64,000 nt of DNA from Apoda limacodes (lineage: Eukaryota > Arthropoda > Insecta > Lepidoptera > Limacodidae): NCBI GenBank assembly GCA_946406115.1, contig OX291562.1, positions 5,672,001 to 5,736,000 of the forward strand, in the 5' to 3' direction. The translations under genes were made by a program, and so were the position numbers. Shown one piece after another: positions 23,401 through 34,428 of the stretch (positions are counted from its first letter, which is position 1; each line of letters starts with the position of its first letter). The notes beneath the pieces were generated by a model that worked only from the letters and a program-made list of their open reading frames with translations, had not been told where the DNA came from and made no database searches.

Positions 23401-26400
23401 ACACAGCCCAAACCGCAGGGTGTAAAAACTTCAAATTTGGCAAGTAGTTTCCGTATGAAGCGTAACGCTCCAATTATAAATTGATCTTGTATGATTTTCG
23501 TTCTAATAGGGTAGAATGGGGGGGTTAAGTTTGTATGAAAATGCGTTATTTTTAAAACTAAAAACATGAATAAAAAATTGGCTAAAGTTTAATAATGTTT
23601 AAGTTTGATCAATACTTTTTTGGAAGAACATCCCCTAAAGGGGAGAATAGGGGATTAATATTCTGGTAGTTTTGTTGGTAACTTTTTTTTTAAGTACACT
23701 GGTTAATGCGGACAAGTCGCGGGAAAAGCTAGTCCTGTATCCATTCGGTGAATTCTTGTGTGCGCATAGGGTTGACAGGCGTCCGGATAAAGACAGTCAG
23801 GCTTTTTGGTTGCGTGTCCGGCCAAATATGACGGTATCTGGCCTGTCAGGCTTTTGTTAGGATTAAATTTTTTTTTATTTTTATATTTGTCATTTATTGG
23901 TTTCCGCTCCACACGCCTAAACATTGAATGATTATATAATGATAAACAAAACTGATTTTTGTTTCATTTGAATTTAAGATTTTGTACGAAATAATAATAA
24001 AAAACCTCGTTTTACTTTAAAAAGAAAACTGTCGTGTTACACAAAGACTAAAAAATTAAAGATGTCCGACCTTTTTACCTAAATGTCAGGCTATATGTCC
24101 GGCTTTTCAGTTTTAAGACCTGGCAACCCTATGTGCGCACCATTCATATGAGCACTCATATCGATGGTGCGCACCACAAATTATAAAGTATTATGTACAA
24201 GTACAGATAAGACAGTGCGTCTTCTTAGCAAGTTTGGAGGGCGATCTTATTATACGCTAGGTGGCGCTAATGAGCGCGCAGTTTAGGGATGTGCTTCTTG
24301 ATATCGATTGAATAGGGATGTGCATGTACTTAATTTATCGACTATTGCCAATGACATTTACTTATTAGATTTCTAATATAACATATTCCATGTTATATTT
24401 TTTAACAAGCAGATTCCCGCCCGACAATCTTATTTTTTACTTGATTACAAACCATCGACTTTTCTGTACTATTATAATTTTAATATAAAGATACTTTATT
24501 CTTATCTCCGGAGGGGTGGTCAGAGACTTTATGAACACGTATGTTTGTAACATCCACGTTTCACAGACGGTATTCCATCTTACTAACGTGATAGGTGCAG
24601 AGCCTATCGCTGTACCGGACACATACCAGTATCGACGGAACTTAAGAATTCACAAGTTGTAACAATATTGGTGGACCCATGGTGGTGGGAATCGTACCCT
24701 TAAAATGGTAGCCTAATTCTCCACCACTGCAACATTCGGTCTTTTTCCCTACTATTCATTATTTAATTAATATGTTTTAGACATTAACGTTTCAGTAGAA
24801 AATTTCTAAAGGATAGTATAAAGGTATAGGCAAGTTAAAATAAAAGACTTTAGTACCTACGTTTTACTTTTTATTTTTCTTTGTTTTAAATATTTGTCGT
24901 AGGCTAGCTTCTGCACATAGCTTAAGTCATCGACATTTAATTTAGTGTAGGCCCCACTCAAAATTCTGTTGACTTCACGACACCAGTGAAACACTTGAAT
25001 TTTTGTCCCAAGAAGTAAAAATTTCTTTTTTATATTTTCTTTGTGTTCAGCACAGCCTAGCCAATCTAAATTATTTTTCTTGGAGTAAATTGCCATTATA
25101 TTTTTAATAACATTTTCTTTATGGCAAGCATTATTTAAGCAAACATTTGTAAGGTCAACTAATTGAGAAAAAGCTACAATAAACCTTGTACTTGGGTACA
25201 TCAAGTTTTTCCCTTTTAAATACCTTCGCTCCCTATGCCTAATAAGGTCATGGACATTCAGTTCTTCATTATTTAAAAATGTTTTTTTGCAATCTTTACA
25301 TTTGTTTAAGCAAAGTTTTCTTATTATGTAACCGGAAGTATAGCTTCTAGCGTTAACATTTACTTTTTCTTCGATGACTGAGGAGACCACATTTGCCGGT
25401 GAATGTTCTACTACATTCAAGAGATCACTATTTTGTTCAGGAACCAATTCTTCAGCTAAAGCAAATTCCTCATTTAATAATGTTTTAATATTAAAGATGG
25501 TCTCCCCCATATCATCTTCACAATTAAAATTTTTAGTGTGTATAGCCAGCATGTCAGTCATTAATAATGATTTAAAAGAATTACGAAATGCATATGTGTC
25601 AGGGTTAGTGTACCTATAACTATAGGCTCTAATTTTACCAAAAAAATTTTCAAGGGGGTCTTGATTTAAGTTTCTTGTGTAAAAGAAACTTACCCCTTCT
25701 GACTGCAAAATTTGAGTTAGTCGTATAAGACTTTCCAATGTGATAACCCAATTTGTTAATGTTGGAACATTTTTTACTGTAACTTTTTCTAAATTCGTTT
25801 TTAGTACAAATTTGGAGTTTTTGATTTTTTTAATGGCATCAATCCAAAAATTCAAGTGTTTACTATTCAACTTCACTGGACCTCGCAGTTTTCCTGAAGC
25901 CCTGCCAGATCTTGAGCCGTTGCAGCTGTCAAATAAGCGGTCGAAAAAGGCAACTGCTTCTCCTGTATTATTGATGGTTTCACTGATTGGTTTGCCATCT
26001 TTACGCTGACCTATAACACATAATAAAACATTGCTAAAATTATTTACATAAGACAACTAAAAGAACCAGACAAGTGCGAGTTGGACTCGCGCACCAAGGG
26101 TTCCGTGCCTACCATCGTTTACGTAATTTACAAACAAACAAAAAAATGTGCCACCCTATCAAGTACCTGCCAAGCCCTACGTTGCTTGACTTTTAACATC
26201 GTTTCCAATAAACAAATGTGTTACTGTTTCTTTTAATGATAAGCTAGATGGCACTGTACCAGTAATTTAAAATAGTAATTGCTTGGACCCATCTTAGACT
26301 TGGCCGGTTTTTATTTATTGTTATACTTTAGAGTTCACATTATTTCTCACTGCAAGTTTGAAGTTAGTATGTCTTTCTATTTTTGCCATATAGCAAAAAC

Positions 26401-28942
26401 AAGTACAAGTGTTTCATGTCCCCATACACCCCCCTTTAATTTTAACTTTTCAATTATTGTCAGATATTTCCCCATTATAACTCATATTCTGTGAAAAATT
26501 TAGGCTTTTACCTATTTCGGTCTATAGATAGAGCCTTTTATGGTCGGACAAACAGACAGCGTAGTCTTAGTACCCTCCGGGTACAGAACCCTAAAAATAA
26601 ATCAAACTTACAGAAAGTAGCAGTGTACCGCATTGTGGCAGCAACACGTTCGCTGAAAACTTGTGTGCAGTTTTTCACCTTCATTTTCTTTATTTTTTCT
26701 GGGATTACATGCTCCTCTGTTCTAAAATATTCATTTCCTGCGACTAATGTAAAATCAATCTTATAGGTGATTTAAATATATTATATCTTTGTATTTTCAC
26801 CTAGCATGGCTACTGTATAGCCTTACTGTCGTTCTTTAGGTTATCCTAAAATAACTAACTAGGTAACACTATTGCAAAAAATTGTTTAGGAATATTAAAT
26901 TACCTGACAAGTTTTCTTCATTCCGTTTTGACTTTTTAACTGTTTCCGAAACTAACTCATCCTCACTTTGTCTTTTGCAATATGTATGATCATCAGAAAA
27001 AACAGCAACAGATTGTCCTGAAATAAAATTCTCATTAGTTTCATTACAAATTACTAAGAAGTAAACCCACAGAAGAAAATCTTTTATTTCCTTATTGGTG
27101 GACCAAAGTTTGATAAAATGCAGAAACAGCACTATGTTATTTCAAATGCAGAATTTTTCACTAGCCAGATAGAAATCTCTTTCCTAAATTCCCCAAAATT
27201 ATGTAAAATGTTCACCCAAAATCCTTAAATCTGGGGATGTGGCTGAAGAGATATGTCAGAAATGGGCGTCTCAACATCTATAGACATTCAAGAGACGTAT
27301 TAGTCAGCCGACTAAGCCAGAGACCATTGAATATCAGGCGGATTCTTGTTTGCCACCTCAGTGGCGTAAAAAGGTTACAACAACCCATTCATTGCCCAGA
27401 GTGGCAAGTCATTTAGTTAAATAGTAGATTCAACTTTCTAGTATCGACATAATGAAATGTGTAGCATATGCTCTTCTTCATATTGCACTCTCAGGTTTAA
27501 AGTTTGGCATGTACATACTATACTTCTAAATAGTAAAAATAAGACCTGAAGAACACATAGAATCTGTAGGTGAGGTTAAGAGAATATTCCTTGTGGTGCC
27601 GGACACCGTATTTCATACAAAGTTTGACTTTACTTATCAATTATCTAAAGCTGAATATCTATGTCTGTTGCAAAAATACTAAGAAATATAAGGTGCTTTT
27701 TGTTCATTGCGATTAATGTTATAATCCAGCAAAGTTAAAAATTCTGTATGACACACTATTCAAATCTTGGCCTATTCTCTTTGGTTGGATTATTCACCTT
27801 AAGTGCACTAAAAAACCTTAATGTGTACATTGAGTTGGTTTACAAAACGCCACTACAATTTATACCTTGAAATATTATCTGAGAACATTTGTAAGAATAA
27901 CAAGAATAGAAAATTGGCGCACTGCACATATTTATTCCTAGATTATGGCTGTAATCATTCATAAAAAAAACGATAAACACCTACATAAAATAACTTAAAC
28001 TATGTTTGTACAGAGTACTCTCTGGAGAATATACTTTTTGTTTAATAATTTTGACACAGAAATAGAATAGAATAAGCATTCTAATAAAAACTTACTTTTA
28101 GGTACTCCACAAGCTATTTCTTCTTCAGTCAGTAAAGTTGGATAACCATGGTATTTTCTTTGGTTACCATTAAGGTATTTTTTTTCAAAATGCTTAATGC
28201 AAATTTTCTTTTTCGCCAGTTGTTCAGGTGTGAGTTGAAGAAGCTCTGGACTATACGGAGCGACATGCACAAGCCACAGGCTTTGTTCGTTCTTGTTTCT
28301 AGGAAAGTAAAACATCACTGTCTCCTTAACAAGGCAAGAAGTGACGCAACAAACAGTAGCAGGCATTTTCTATAGAAACAAACGGGGCACAACAAATCAC
28401 GGCAAACAATAAATTGAGTCCTATCTCTAAAAGTCACTGAATCACAACAAAGTAGGTAACGGAGGAACAAGGTTCAACTCAACGTTACCTGTGTTGTAAA
28501 ATAACAGCACCAAGCAAATTATGTGCAGCAAACGTGCGCAAAGTCAGCGAAAGCTCACAATATTTTGCAATTGTAGTAAATAAAAAACAAAATGGATTCT
28601 GTCATAGACAAAAAATTACGAACATCAGTGGCGCCACGAAGCGGCAATTTTATTGCCCTCCAAACTTCTAGGATTATAAAAAATGTTCTAGCTGTCAATG
28701 CCGTGGTGCGCACCTATGAAACTCACATTAAGTGGCATGCAACTTATTTCAACAAATGAGTGTATTACCTACGTATTAAACAGGTATTAAACAGGTATCA
28801 AGTTAGCATTAAATAATAGCATTTCATGGTTTAGTAGCAGTTCACTCATAGTAATTTTTCTCAATGTTTTCAGATTTCTGAGATAAAGGAGAAATTGATG
28901 GAGTTATCTTCAGCCAATCGAAAATCCGTCATAGTTGAATAA
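20469..28942 (+). CDS. LRRC27-like leucine-rich repeat protein (4 exons, complete frame)
   Basis: Exons 20469-20597, 20982-21697, 22492-22834 and 28874-28942 join with GT-AG sites and matching phase (0, 2, 0) into 418 residues plus stop. Exons 1-2 encode about four leucine-rich repeats (motifs LESVPKIKTHHLRVIYLQNN, LTWLDLRDNSLTNIP, LTHLLLQNNKLTSLP, LSVLQLSGNPLAYP), followed by a Lys-rich, probably coiled-coil tail (IELLKNWRKNYKK; KLTVPRKNNND). The repeat layout and basic tail resemble LRRC27 or related short LRR proteins; the molecular role is poorly known, and the name is by resemblance only. The last exon is only 22 codons (ISEIKEKLMELSSANRKSVI), but it is in phase and has a clean TTTTCAG acceptor. 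The last intron (22835-28873) holds an antisense P-like transposon. An AATAAA at 28938-28943 overlaps the stop. RNA would settle the last exon. Confidence 0.82.
20683..20925 (+). mobile_element. RTE-like retroelement 3' region in LRR-gene intron 1
   Basis: Carries GTGGCCTATGTCCGTTCCCG, GCCAAATTTCATCCAAATCG, CAGACAG and the terminal TTATAATATTAGTATGG. Inserted about 55 bp before exon 2. Confidence 0.65.
22325..22455 (+). mobile_element. tRNA-derived SINE, partial copy 3
   Basis: Carries GTGTGGGTTCGATTCCCGC, a shortened body and the 3' part CACAAGCTTTGCTTACTTTA through GGCCAGACGGCGCTGTG. It ends about 36 bp before LRR-gene exon 3. Confidence 0.7.
23767..24131. mobile_element. hAT non-autonomous element, 365 bp, perfect 8-bp target duplication
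   Basis: Flanked by TGTGCGCA at 23759-23766 and 24132-24139. Termini are TAGGGTTGACAGG on the left and, reversed, TAGGGTTGCCAGG on the right. The interior repeats GTCCGG..GTCAGGCT motifs near both ends and has no gene. It landed at the left border of the P-like transposon. Confidence 0.85.
24857..28366 (-). pseudogene. P-element-like THAP transposase, internally deleted
   Basis: Antisense inside the last LRR-gene intron. Exon 1 (28096-28366, start ATG 28366) encodes a THAP zinc-finger DNA-binding domain: CCVTSC, FYFPRNKNEQSLWLVHV, CIKHFEKKY and a C-terminal HGYPTLL, fitting the C2CH pattern. Exon 2 (26904-27017) is a Lys/Ser-rich linker in phase. Exon 3 (26612-26759; MKVKNCTQVFSERVAATMRY) and exon 4 (24857-26010; NQDPLENFFGKIRAYSYRY, then a cysteine-rich tail CKDCKKTFLNNEELNVHDLIRH) match the C-terminal half of P/THAP9 transposases and join in phase to a stop at 24857. 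Exon 2 ends in phase 1, while exon 3 opens only in phase 0, and just 144 bp separate them. The roughly 300-residue GTP-binding and catalytic core of the family is therefore missing. About 560 residues remain against some 750-900 in intact relatives. Probably an inactive copy, though a THAP-only product is possible. Confidence 0.85.
26055..26600. repeat. Dispersed repeat filling the last P-transposase intron
   Basis: Begins near CCAGACAAGTGCGAGTTGGA, contains CAAGGGTTCCGTGCC and ends GTACCCTCCGGGTACAGAAC..CCTAAAAA. The ends match a repeat common in Lepidoptera. A partial reverse copy lies near 31450-31520 (TTTTAGGGTTCTGTACCC). Confidence 0.55.
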
Positions 28943-28943
28943 A
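28938..28943 (+). terminator. AATAAA overlapping the stop codon of the LRR gene
   Basis: The hexamer AATAAA spans the last Glu codon and the TAA stop. If it is used, the 3' UTR would be only about 15-30 bases. Another signal downstream cannot be excluded. Confidence 0.4.
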
Positions 28944-29139
28944 CATTATTTTGCTTTATTTTAACTTTTTACTCTTTGTACATTTAATATATATTTTTAT
29001 TAGCCTTACCCGAGATTGCAACCAAAGTTTATAAATCGCTTTTACTTACTCAATTGTCATATTATTCAGCATAATAATATACATTGTGCTTACTACCTAC
29101 TATCTCGCCTCGCGTACATGCGTCTTTCCGCATTTCGCG

Positions 29140-30715
29140 CCAGTGGAATAGCGGAAAATAAATTGTTTTGGAGCCCCGAAGCAGAACAAGACAAAATCCG
29201 TTATAGGCGTGAACTCATAGAATACCGGAACTCATTGGATTAACTTTGCTTATACCAAAACGATAAATGGTTGTTAAACAAGGTGTTTTTCTTTTAATAG
29301 AAGGTATACTTGTAATTTTAACTTATTTTTTCATTTAGACCTTTGAGAGTATATCAGATATACTAGGGGGATAGAAGGTTCTTGCCAGAACTCATAGTAT
29401 ACCGGAACTCATTGGATTAACTTTGCTAATACCGACACGATCAATGGTTGTTAAACAAGGTGTTTTTCTTTTAATAGAAGGTATACTTGTAATTTTAACT
29501 TATTTTTTTATTTAGACCTTTGAGATATACCAGGGGGATAAAAGGTTCTTGCCAGGGGGTCTAAAACAAAGACCACAGTAGGTCTAATCATAAGGAATAT
29601 GACTTACGGTCTGTTGGTTCCACTAGTAGGTCCAGTAGGATCTTCAAATACTCAGCGCAGTCTTTTTACTATGTCACTAGCAAGTATTAAGAATAATGAC
29701 CAACAATGAATAAACTTCTTTGGTTGTGATTGGCACAGCAATAAGCCAACTGGTGCGTATATTTTTGTCTATTGCCTTTATTACTGGCAGTAGTAAGTTC
29801 GTAAGGAAATCTCCAATACCAAAAAGACGATCACCACCAGAAACTCAAACTAAGTAAAAATTTAATAGTTACTTCGAAGTCAAAACACATTGATTTAAAA
29901 ATACAATTTATATGGAACTGTATTCAAGAAAGAATGATAAAGTAAAATATCTGCAAACTAAGGATATGGAGGCATGCCTGCTGACCAAAGCCTCAGATGG
30001 TCCGCGGCTCAAGAAGTTGCGAGGCTATGTCTGAGACTGTATTGATAACCACTACAGTGCCGTAAAGAGGTGTGTGAGTACTGGCCACAGCACTGTGACT
30101 GCGAATTGTCTATGATAACTATTCAAATAAAATGAGTGATTTAATATAAAACAGTTGATAATTTTCTCTTACATATTGTTTTTACTAAATTGAATTTAAT
30201 TTCTATTTTTATTCATCTTAAAATTTTTAGTTACCTATCTAAAAAAATAAAACAATGCCGAACTAACTAAAACAATAAACTAAAAAAATAAGTGAAAATT
30301 ACAAGTATACTTTCTATTAAAAAAAAACACCTCGTTTAAAAACTATTGATCGTGTTGGTATTAGCAAAGTTAATCCAATGAGTTCCGGTATTCTATGAGT
30401 TCAAGCCTATTACGGATTTTGTCTTGTTCTGCTTCGGGGCTCCAAAACAATTTAAGTTATGGAGCCATAGTATTCTATATATTTGAGGCTATATACGGTT
30501 GTGGTCCCTGGTATAATTGGGGTATGAGGCCCGCAAATATGATCTCTTATATGCCAACCACAACATAAACGCTCCAAGGGACCGTTTCGGTGGTTGGTTC
30601 GGCATTGTTTTTTTTTTTAGATAACTAAAAATTTTGAGATGTATAAAAATATAAATTAAATTCAATTTCGTAAATACAATATGTAAGAGAAAATTATCAA
30701 TTGTTTTATATATAT
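29140..30715. repeat. Duplicated and inverted flanks around the Copia remnant
   Basis: A block of about 176 bp (GAACTCATAG..TTCTTGCCAG) occurs twice in tandem at about 29212-29386 and 29387-29556. It occurs again in reverse at about 30296-30450, together with GGAGCCCCGAAGCAGAACAA. A second inverted pair is 30130-30262 versus 30602-30712 (TTGATAATTTTCTCTTACAT). Probably broken LTR sequence from two opposing insertions. Confidence 0.6.
29850..30034 (+). pseudogene. Copia-type RNase H C-terminus, frameshifted copy
   Basis: Translates in pieces as LSKNLIVTSKSKHIDLKIQF, then KYLQTKDMEACLLTKA and GPRLKKLRGYV, the end of a Ty1/Copia polyprotein RNase H. One missing base near 29941 breaks the frame. 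It pairs with the reverse copy at 31194-31436. Confidence 0.7.
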
Positions 30716-31193
30716 TTTTTTAATATTATAATGGGCTCGCACGGTCATAGCAGACCATTTATGCATTTGCCAGAGTCAAAGTCAATTATATTATATCGTA
30801 TCGTGGCTTGGGCGTTACCGCGGGTCCTCGTTTTCAAGTCCCAAGATTGGGCGGGAGATTTGGTGTGGATCCTCAGACAGTGCGCGTCATGTCCTGCTTA
30901 TTTCTTCATAATTCACTATTCATGAGCCTTCGCTGCACAATTCTTAACACGCTTTCGTAAAACATTGCTAAAATATATACATCGAAAGTCACTAAATCGA
31001 AATCGAAATTTAGAAATAAAATTGAACAGAAAAAAACACCACTCCTTCTTAAGATTCGCGCGAAAACTCATTGTTTTATAATACATCACTCATTTACTCA
31101 TTTTAAATAGTTATCATAGACAATTCGCAGTCACAGTGCTGTGGCCAGTACTCACCACCTCTTTACGGCACTGTAGTGGTTATCAATACAGTC

Positions 31194-31436
31194 TCAGACA
31201 TAGCTTCGCAACTTCTTGAGCCTCGGACCAGCTAAGGCTTTGGTCAGCAGGCATGCCTTCATATCCTCAGTTTGCAGATATTTTACTTCTATCATTCCTT
31301 CTTTGATACAGTTTCTTATAAAGTGTATTTTTAAATCAATGTGTTTTGACTTCGAAGTTACAATTAAATTTTTACTTAGTTTGAGGGCTGATTGAATATC
31401 GTTCAAAATGACTATGCGTTCATTATCTGCTCCCAA
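31194..31436 (-). pseudogene. Copia-type RNase H C-terminus, open fragment
   Basis: An 80-residue frame: RIVILNDIQSALKLSKNLIV, SKHIDLKIHFIRNCIKEG and ACLLTKALAGPRLKKLR, matching the Copia RNase H end (D-x-QSA, KHID, LTK). No other polyprotein part is intact. It faces the plus-strand copy across about 1.1 kb. Confidence 0.75.
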
Positions 31437-32655
31437 GTCTTTGTAAATGCTTTTTTAGGGTTCTGTACCCAAAGGCTAAAAAAACGGGACTCTATTATTA
31501 TTAAGACTTCGCTGACAGTGACAGAAGATACAGTTAAAATTTTCACAGATGTAATTCTGTTGCCGCTATAACAACAAATACTAAGAAACAGATTAAAATA
31601 AATATCAAAGGGGGCTCCCATGCAACAAAACGTGATTTTTTTGCTCGATATTGATAATGGCAACAGGTAGACCCATGAAATATTATACATTATACATAGA
31701 ATATTTAGTTATATATTCACTTTTCAAATTTCATCTTTTAAATCAATTGAATCAGCTCCTTTGAGTTCAACAAGATTGTCCCAGTAGTTCAAGTCTTAAA
31801 AAAAATTATACATAGTTGAACTACATCAACAAAAAACTCCCATTAGTTCGACGGTTGAACTAATTTGGTGTACCTACTAGCGGGAACGACGGCGCTCAAC
31901 CGGGTCCTGCCAGAATCACCAGCAGATGCACTAATGAGATCTTTTAAATGCTATGGTGTCCATCTATGCCGGCAGCGGAGCCGTTTGAGAACGACAATAT
32001 AAGAAAGAGTGTCCAAATCTTCAACCTGCAAATAACAATGAGATGAAGAATATAAAATATAATGAAGAAATAGTTATTAAAAACCTGGTTTATTGTTTAT
32101 CATGTTTTTCAAACAATAGCCTTTCTTTCGATCTTTAGAATCCAACAAAAAATGTGAAAAAAAAATCTTTTTCAAAAAAATAATCGAGTCAAATGTCAAA
32201 AATTGTTTTTTGACGGTCAAACGATTAAACTTTTCAATTTCAGTTCAAGTTTCCTGTGTCAAAATATCAAACTCATGACTAACATACAAACTAAGATCTG
32301 GACTGATAAACATGACCAATTTGACATACACAAGTATTTTCTGCAGTTTACATTTAAAATAGCACAGCGATAACATTTAGCGGTAAGTATAATAAAACAA
32401 ACTAGAGTTTAAATATTTTTATTTCATTCATAGACGCCGGCACCATAGACAATTTGCAAATAATAACAGATAATATACAATAAGTACTGAAGGTTAAATT
32501 AAAGCTAAAATTAAATAAAGCATAAAATATTGTTTTAGCAACAAAATAATTTGAAGCTGCAGCTTGAATTGGAAATAAACATTGTGCATGTGATTATAAT
32601 ATGATGCATTAACTTAAAATTAATATTACAAAGGAACTTTTACAAATATAATTAT

Positions 32656-32862
32656 CACGGACGCGAAGCAGAAAGAACTCCTTTCAATGACCGGTCACTA
32701 TTTGTCTCTGTTATTTAATAATGCGCATAATTATTTTCCGTCGCGCTCGCACAGATGCGACGACCGCTGTCATCAGAAATTACTACTATTTTGACCACTG
32801 AACATACGCTAAAAGGTCAATGTACGAATTTCTTTGCGCTTCGCGTCCGTGCTATAGTATAC
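32656..32862. mobile_element. 207-bp MITE with CACGGACGCGAAGC termini
   Basis: Starts near CACGGACGCGAAGCAGAAAGAA and ends with the reverse of CACGGACGCGAAGCGCAAAGAA. No clear target duplication. Intergenic. Confidence 0.65.
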
Positions 32863-32867
32863 CTCCA

Positions 32868-33003
32868 TACAAACTTTATGACAATAGCGATATTAGATTA
32901 AATTCGCATTGAAAGCGATATTTAGCAATTTTGGAAACCTTGCATCGGTTAATACATTAACTCCTCAAACTGTTCATCATAAAGTTTGTTTCGTGGTATA
33001 CCA
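32868..33003. mobile_element. Short inverted-repeat element adjoining the previous MITE
   Basis: Left end GTATACCTCCATACAAACTTTATGA (shown by its parts GTATACC and ACAAACTTTATGA) mirrors the right end GGTATACC..ACAAACTTTATGA in reverse. About 136 bp. Confidence 0.55.
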
Positions 33004-33237
33004 AAGCTGAATTATAAAGACAAACATAATTAGCTACATTTATTCCTAATGTTTTAGATAAATATTATTTCTACATGTCGACGTTATTAAATGCACAAAA
33101 CTATGACAGTGAAAATGTATTTTTGCAACAGTAATATTAAAATGCAAAATTGTATAATATTTAAAACGAATGTTTGATAAAATTAAATGTCCAATAACAC
33201 AGAAGTAGGTAACTGCACCAAGCCCTACAATATTATC

Positions 33238-33398
33238 ATGTACTATGCGTTTTAAGTACACGTAAACTGGCGCCATATTGTCCTAGATTGGCGCCACTTT
33301 GTATGTGAGTTACTACCAAGTTACTTTGTATGTGAGTTACTACCAAGTTACGGACTTCGGCCAACAACTTCGCCAACTCATTTGAAACGCATAGTATG
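33238..33398. mobile_element. Short inverted-repeat element with an internal duplication
   Basis: Ends TACTATGCGTTT / AAACGCATAGTA in inverted orientation. Inside is a direct duplication of a 27-bp unit (ACTTTGTATGTGAGTTACTA plus CCAAGTT). Confidence 0.6.
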
Positions 33399-33831
33399 CT
33401 TAAATATATGTAGCAATTTTTTGAGGAAACTATATTGAAAACAATTGTTTTATCCAAATGACACATTATGAACACAAGGTTTATTATCCTTATTGAAAAT
33501 AAACCAATTTAATATAGATAATTCAAATATACAACAGATAGACCCAGGTCGAATATGGGTACTAAAAAACAATCTAAGAAAAAAAAAAGGTTATATGAAT
33601 AACGAATTATTATGTACGTGGTGTTAGGCCACTTATGCGTTAGGAAAGTTACCATTCAGTTTTTTTATTTAGTCATTCAAGTTTAGTCATATATTTTTTA
33701 TATTTAGTCAAGTACTCAGGTAAAATTTTGGTTTCATGATTTGCATTTCACTCTTTTCTATATAGATTTAATGTACACCCAAACAGCTTACAAAGTATTT
33801 CAATAGGTATATAAACAATAATACTAGAATC

Positions 33832-34428
33832 TAGGGATGTACCGATACCGATATATCCGTGACACCGATAAATTGTCGGCCGTTATTTTAAAATCGCACG
33901 GGAGCAGGGCAGTGAGTCAGAACAGTTCAGTAGACAGTTGCCGTTCCAATATAGATCAGACAGATAGGTGGAGCGGTTTCTTTCGACGACACTCCATTTT
34001 TGGGCTGTGTACGCGTACACGTTTATGCATCTGACACAAGCACGTCACAGAATTTATACGTTTGATTGAATACCGCTTATAAGTAAAGCATCAGTTGTAT
34101 AGTAGTAAAAATAAACATCGGTACAGTCCAAGCGCTCTTTTCTACAGCAGGCCTAGTTCCTATAGAACAATCTACGCAACAGATGTGTTGTTGAAATTTA
34201 GTAAAATGCTATTTTTGGAATAAATATAATAACTAAATCCTAATTTTGATATGTAAAAATGTTTTAAAGACTTATTTAGTTATTTATCATATTATTTCTT
34301 TTTCAATAAATGATTTTTTAAAACAAAGTATAAGTATTGGTCTGGTATCGGTATTAGTATCGCCATATTTCCTACGATAATTAGTATCAGGTATCGTATC
34401 GGCAAAACTATAGATAGTTACATCCCTA
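33832..34428. mobile_element. hAT-like non-autonomous element, about 597 bp
   Basis: Ends share TAGGGATGTA in inverted orientation, with subterminal CCGATACCGATA / GCCGATACGATACC blocks. The flanking octamers CTAGAATC (33824-33831) and CTAGGAAC (34429-34436) match at 6 of 8 bases, consistent with an aged target duplication. No coding capacity. Confidence 0.65.

Larger units (their letters stand above)
24166..28714 (-). mobile_element. P-like DNA transposon, about 4.5 kb, inserted antisense in an intron
   Basis: Bounds come from inverted matches on either side of the THAP transposase gene: GGTGCGCACCAC at 24166-24177 against its reverse complement at 28703-28714, and an inner 13-bp block AAGTTTGGAGGGC at 24230-24242 against 28655-28667. 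The spacing from outer to inner block is about 64 bp on the left and 47 bp on the right. I could not find a convincing 8-bp target duplication. The outer ends are uncertain because GTGCGCAC is itself palindromic and recurs just to the left (24133-24140), where a hAT element has landed. The element's own intron between transposase exons 3 and 4 contains a separate dispersed repeat (about 26055-26600). Confidence 0.72.

Noticed and set aside
25374..26009. Plus-strand frames over the P-like region
   Set aside because: Shadows of the minus-strand transposase exon, which carries the recognisable motifs.
30701..30925. 74-codon plus frame between the Copia remnants
   Set aside because: No motif, in repeat-rich sequence; the coding case is too weak.
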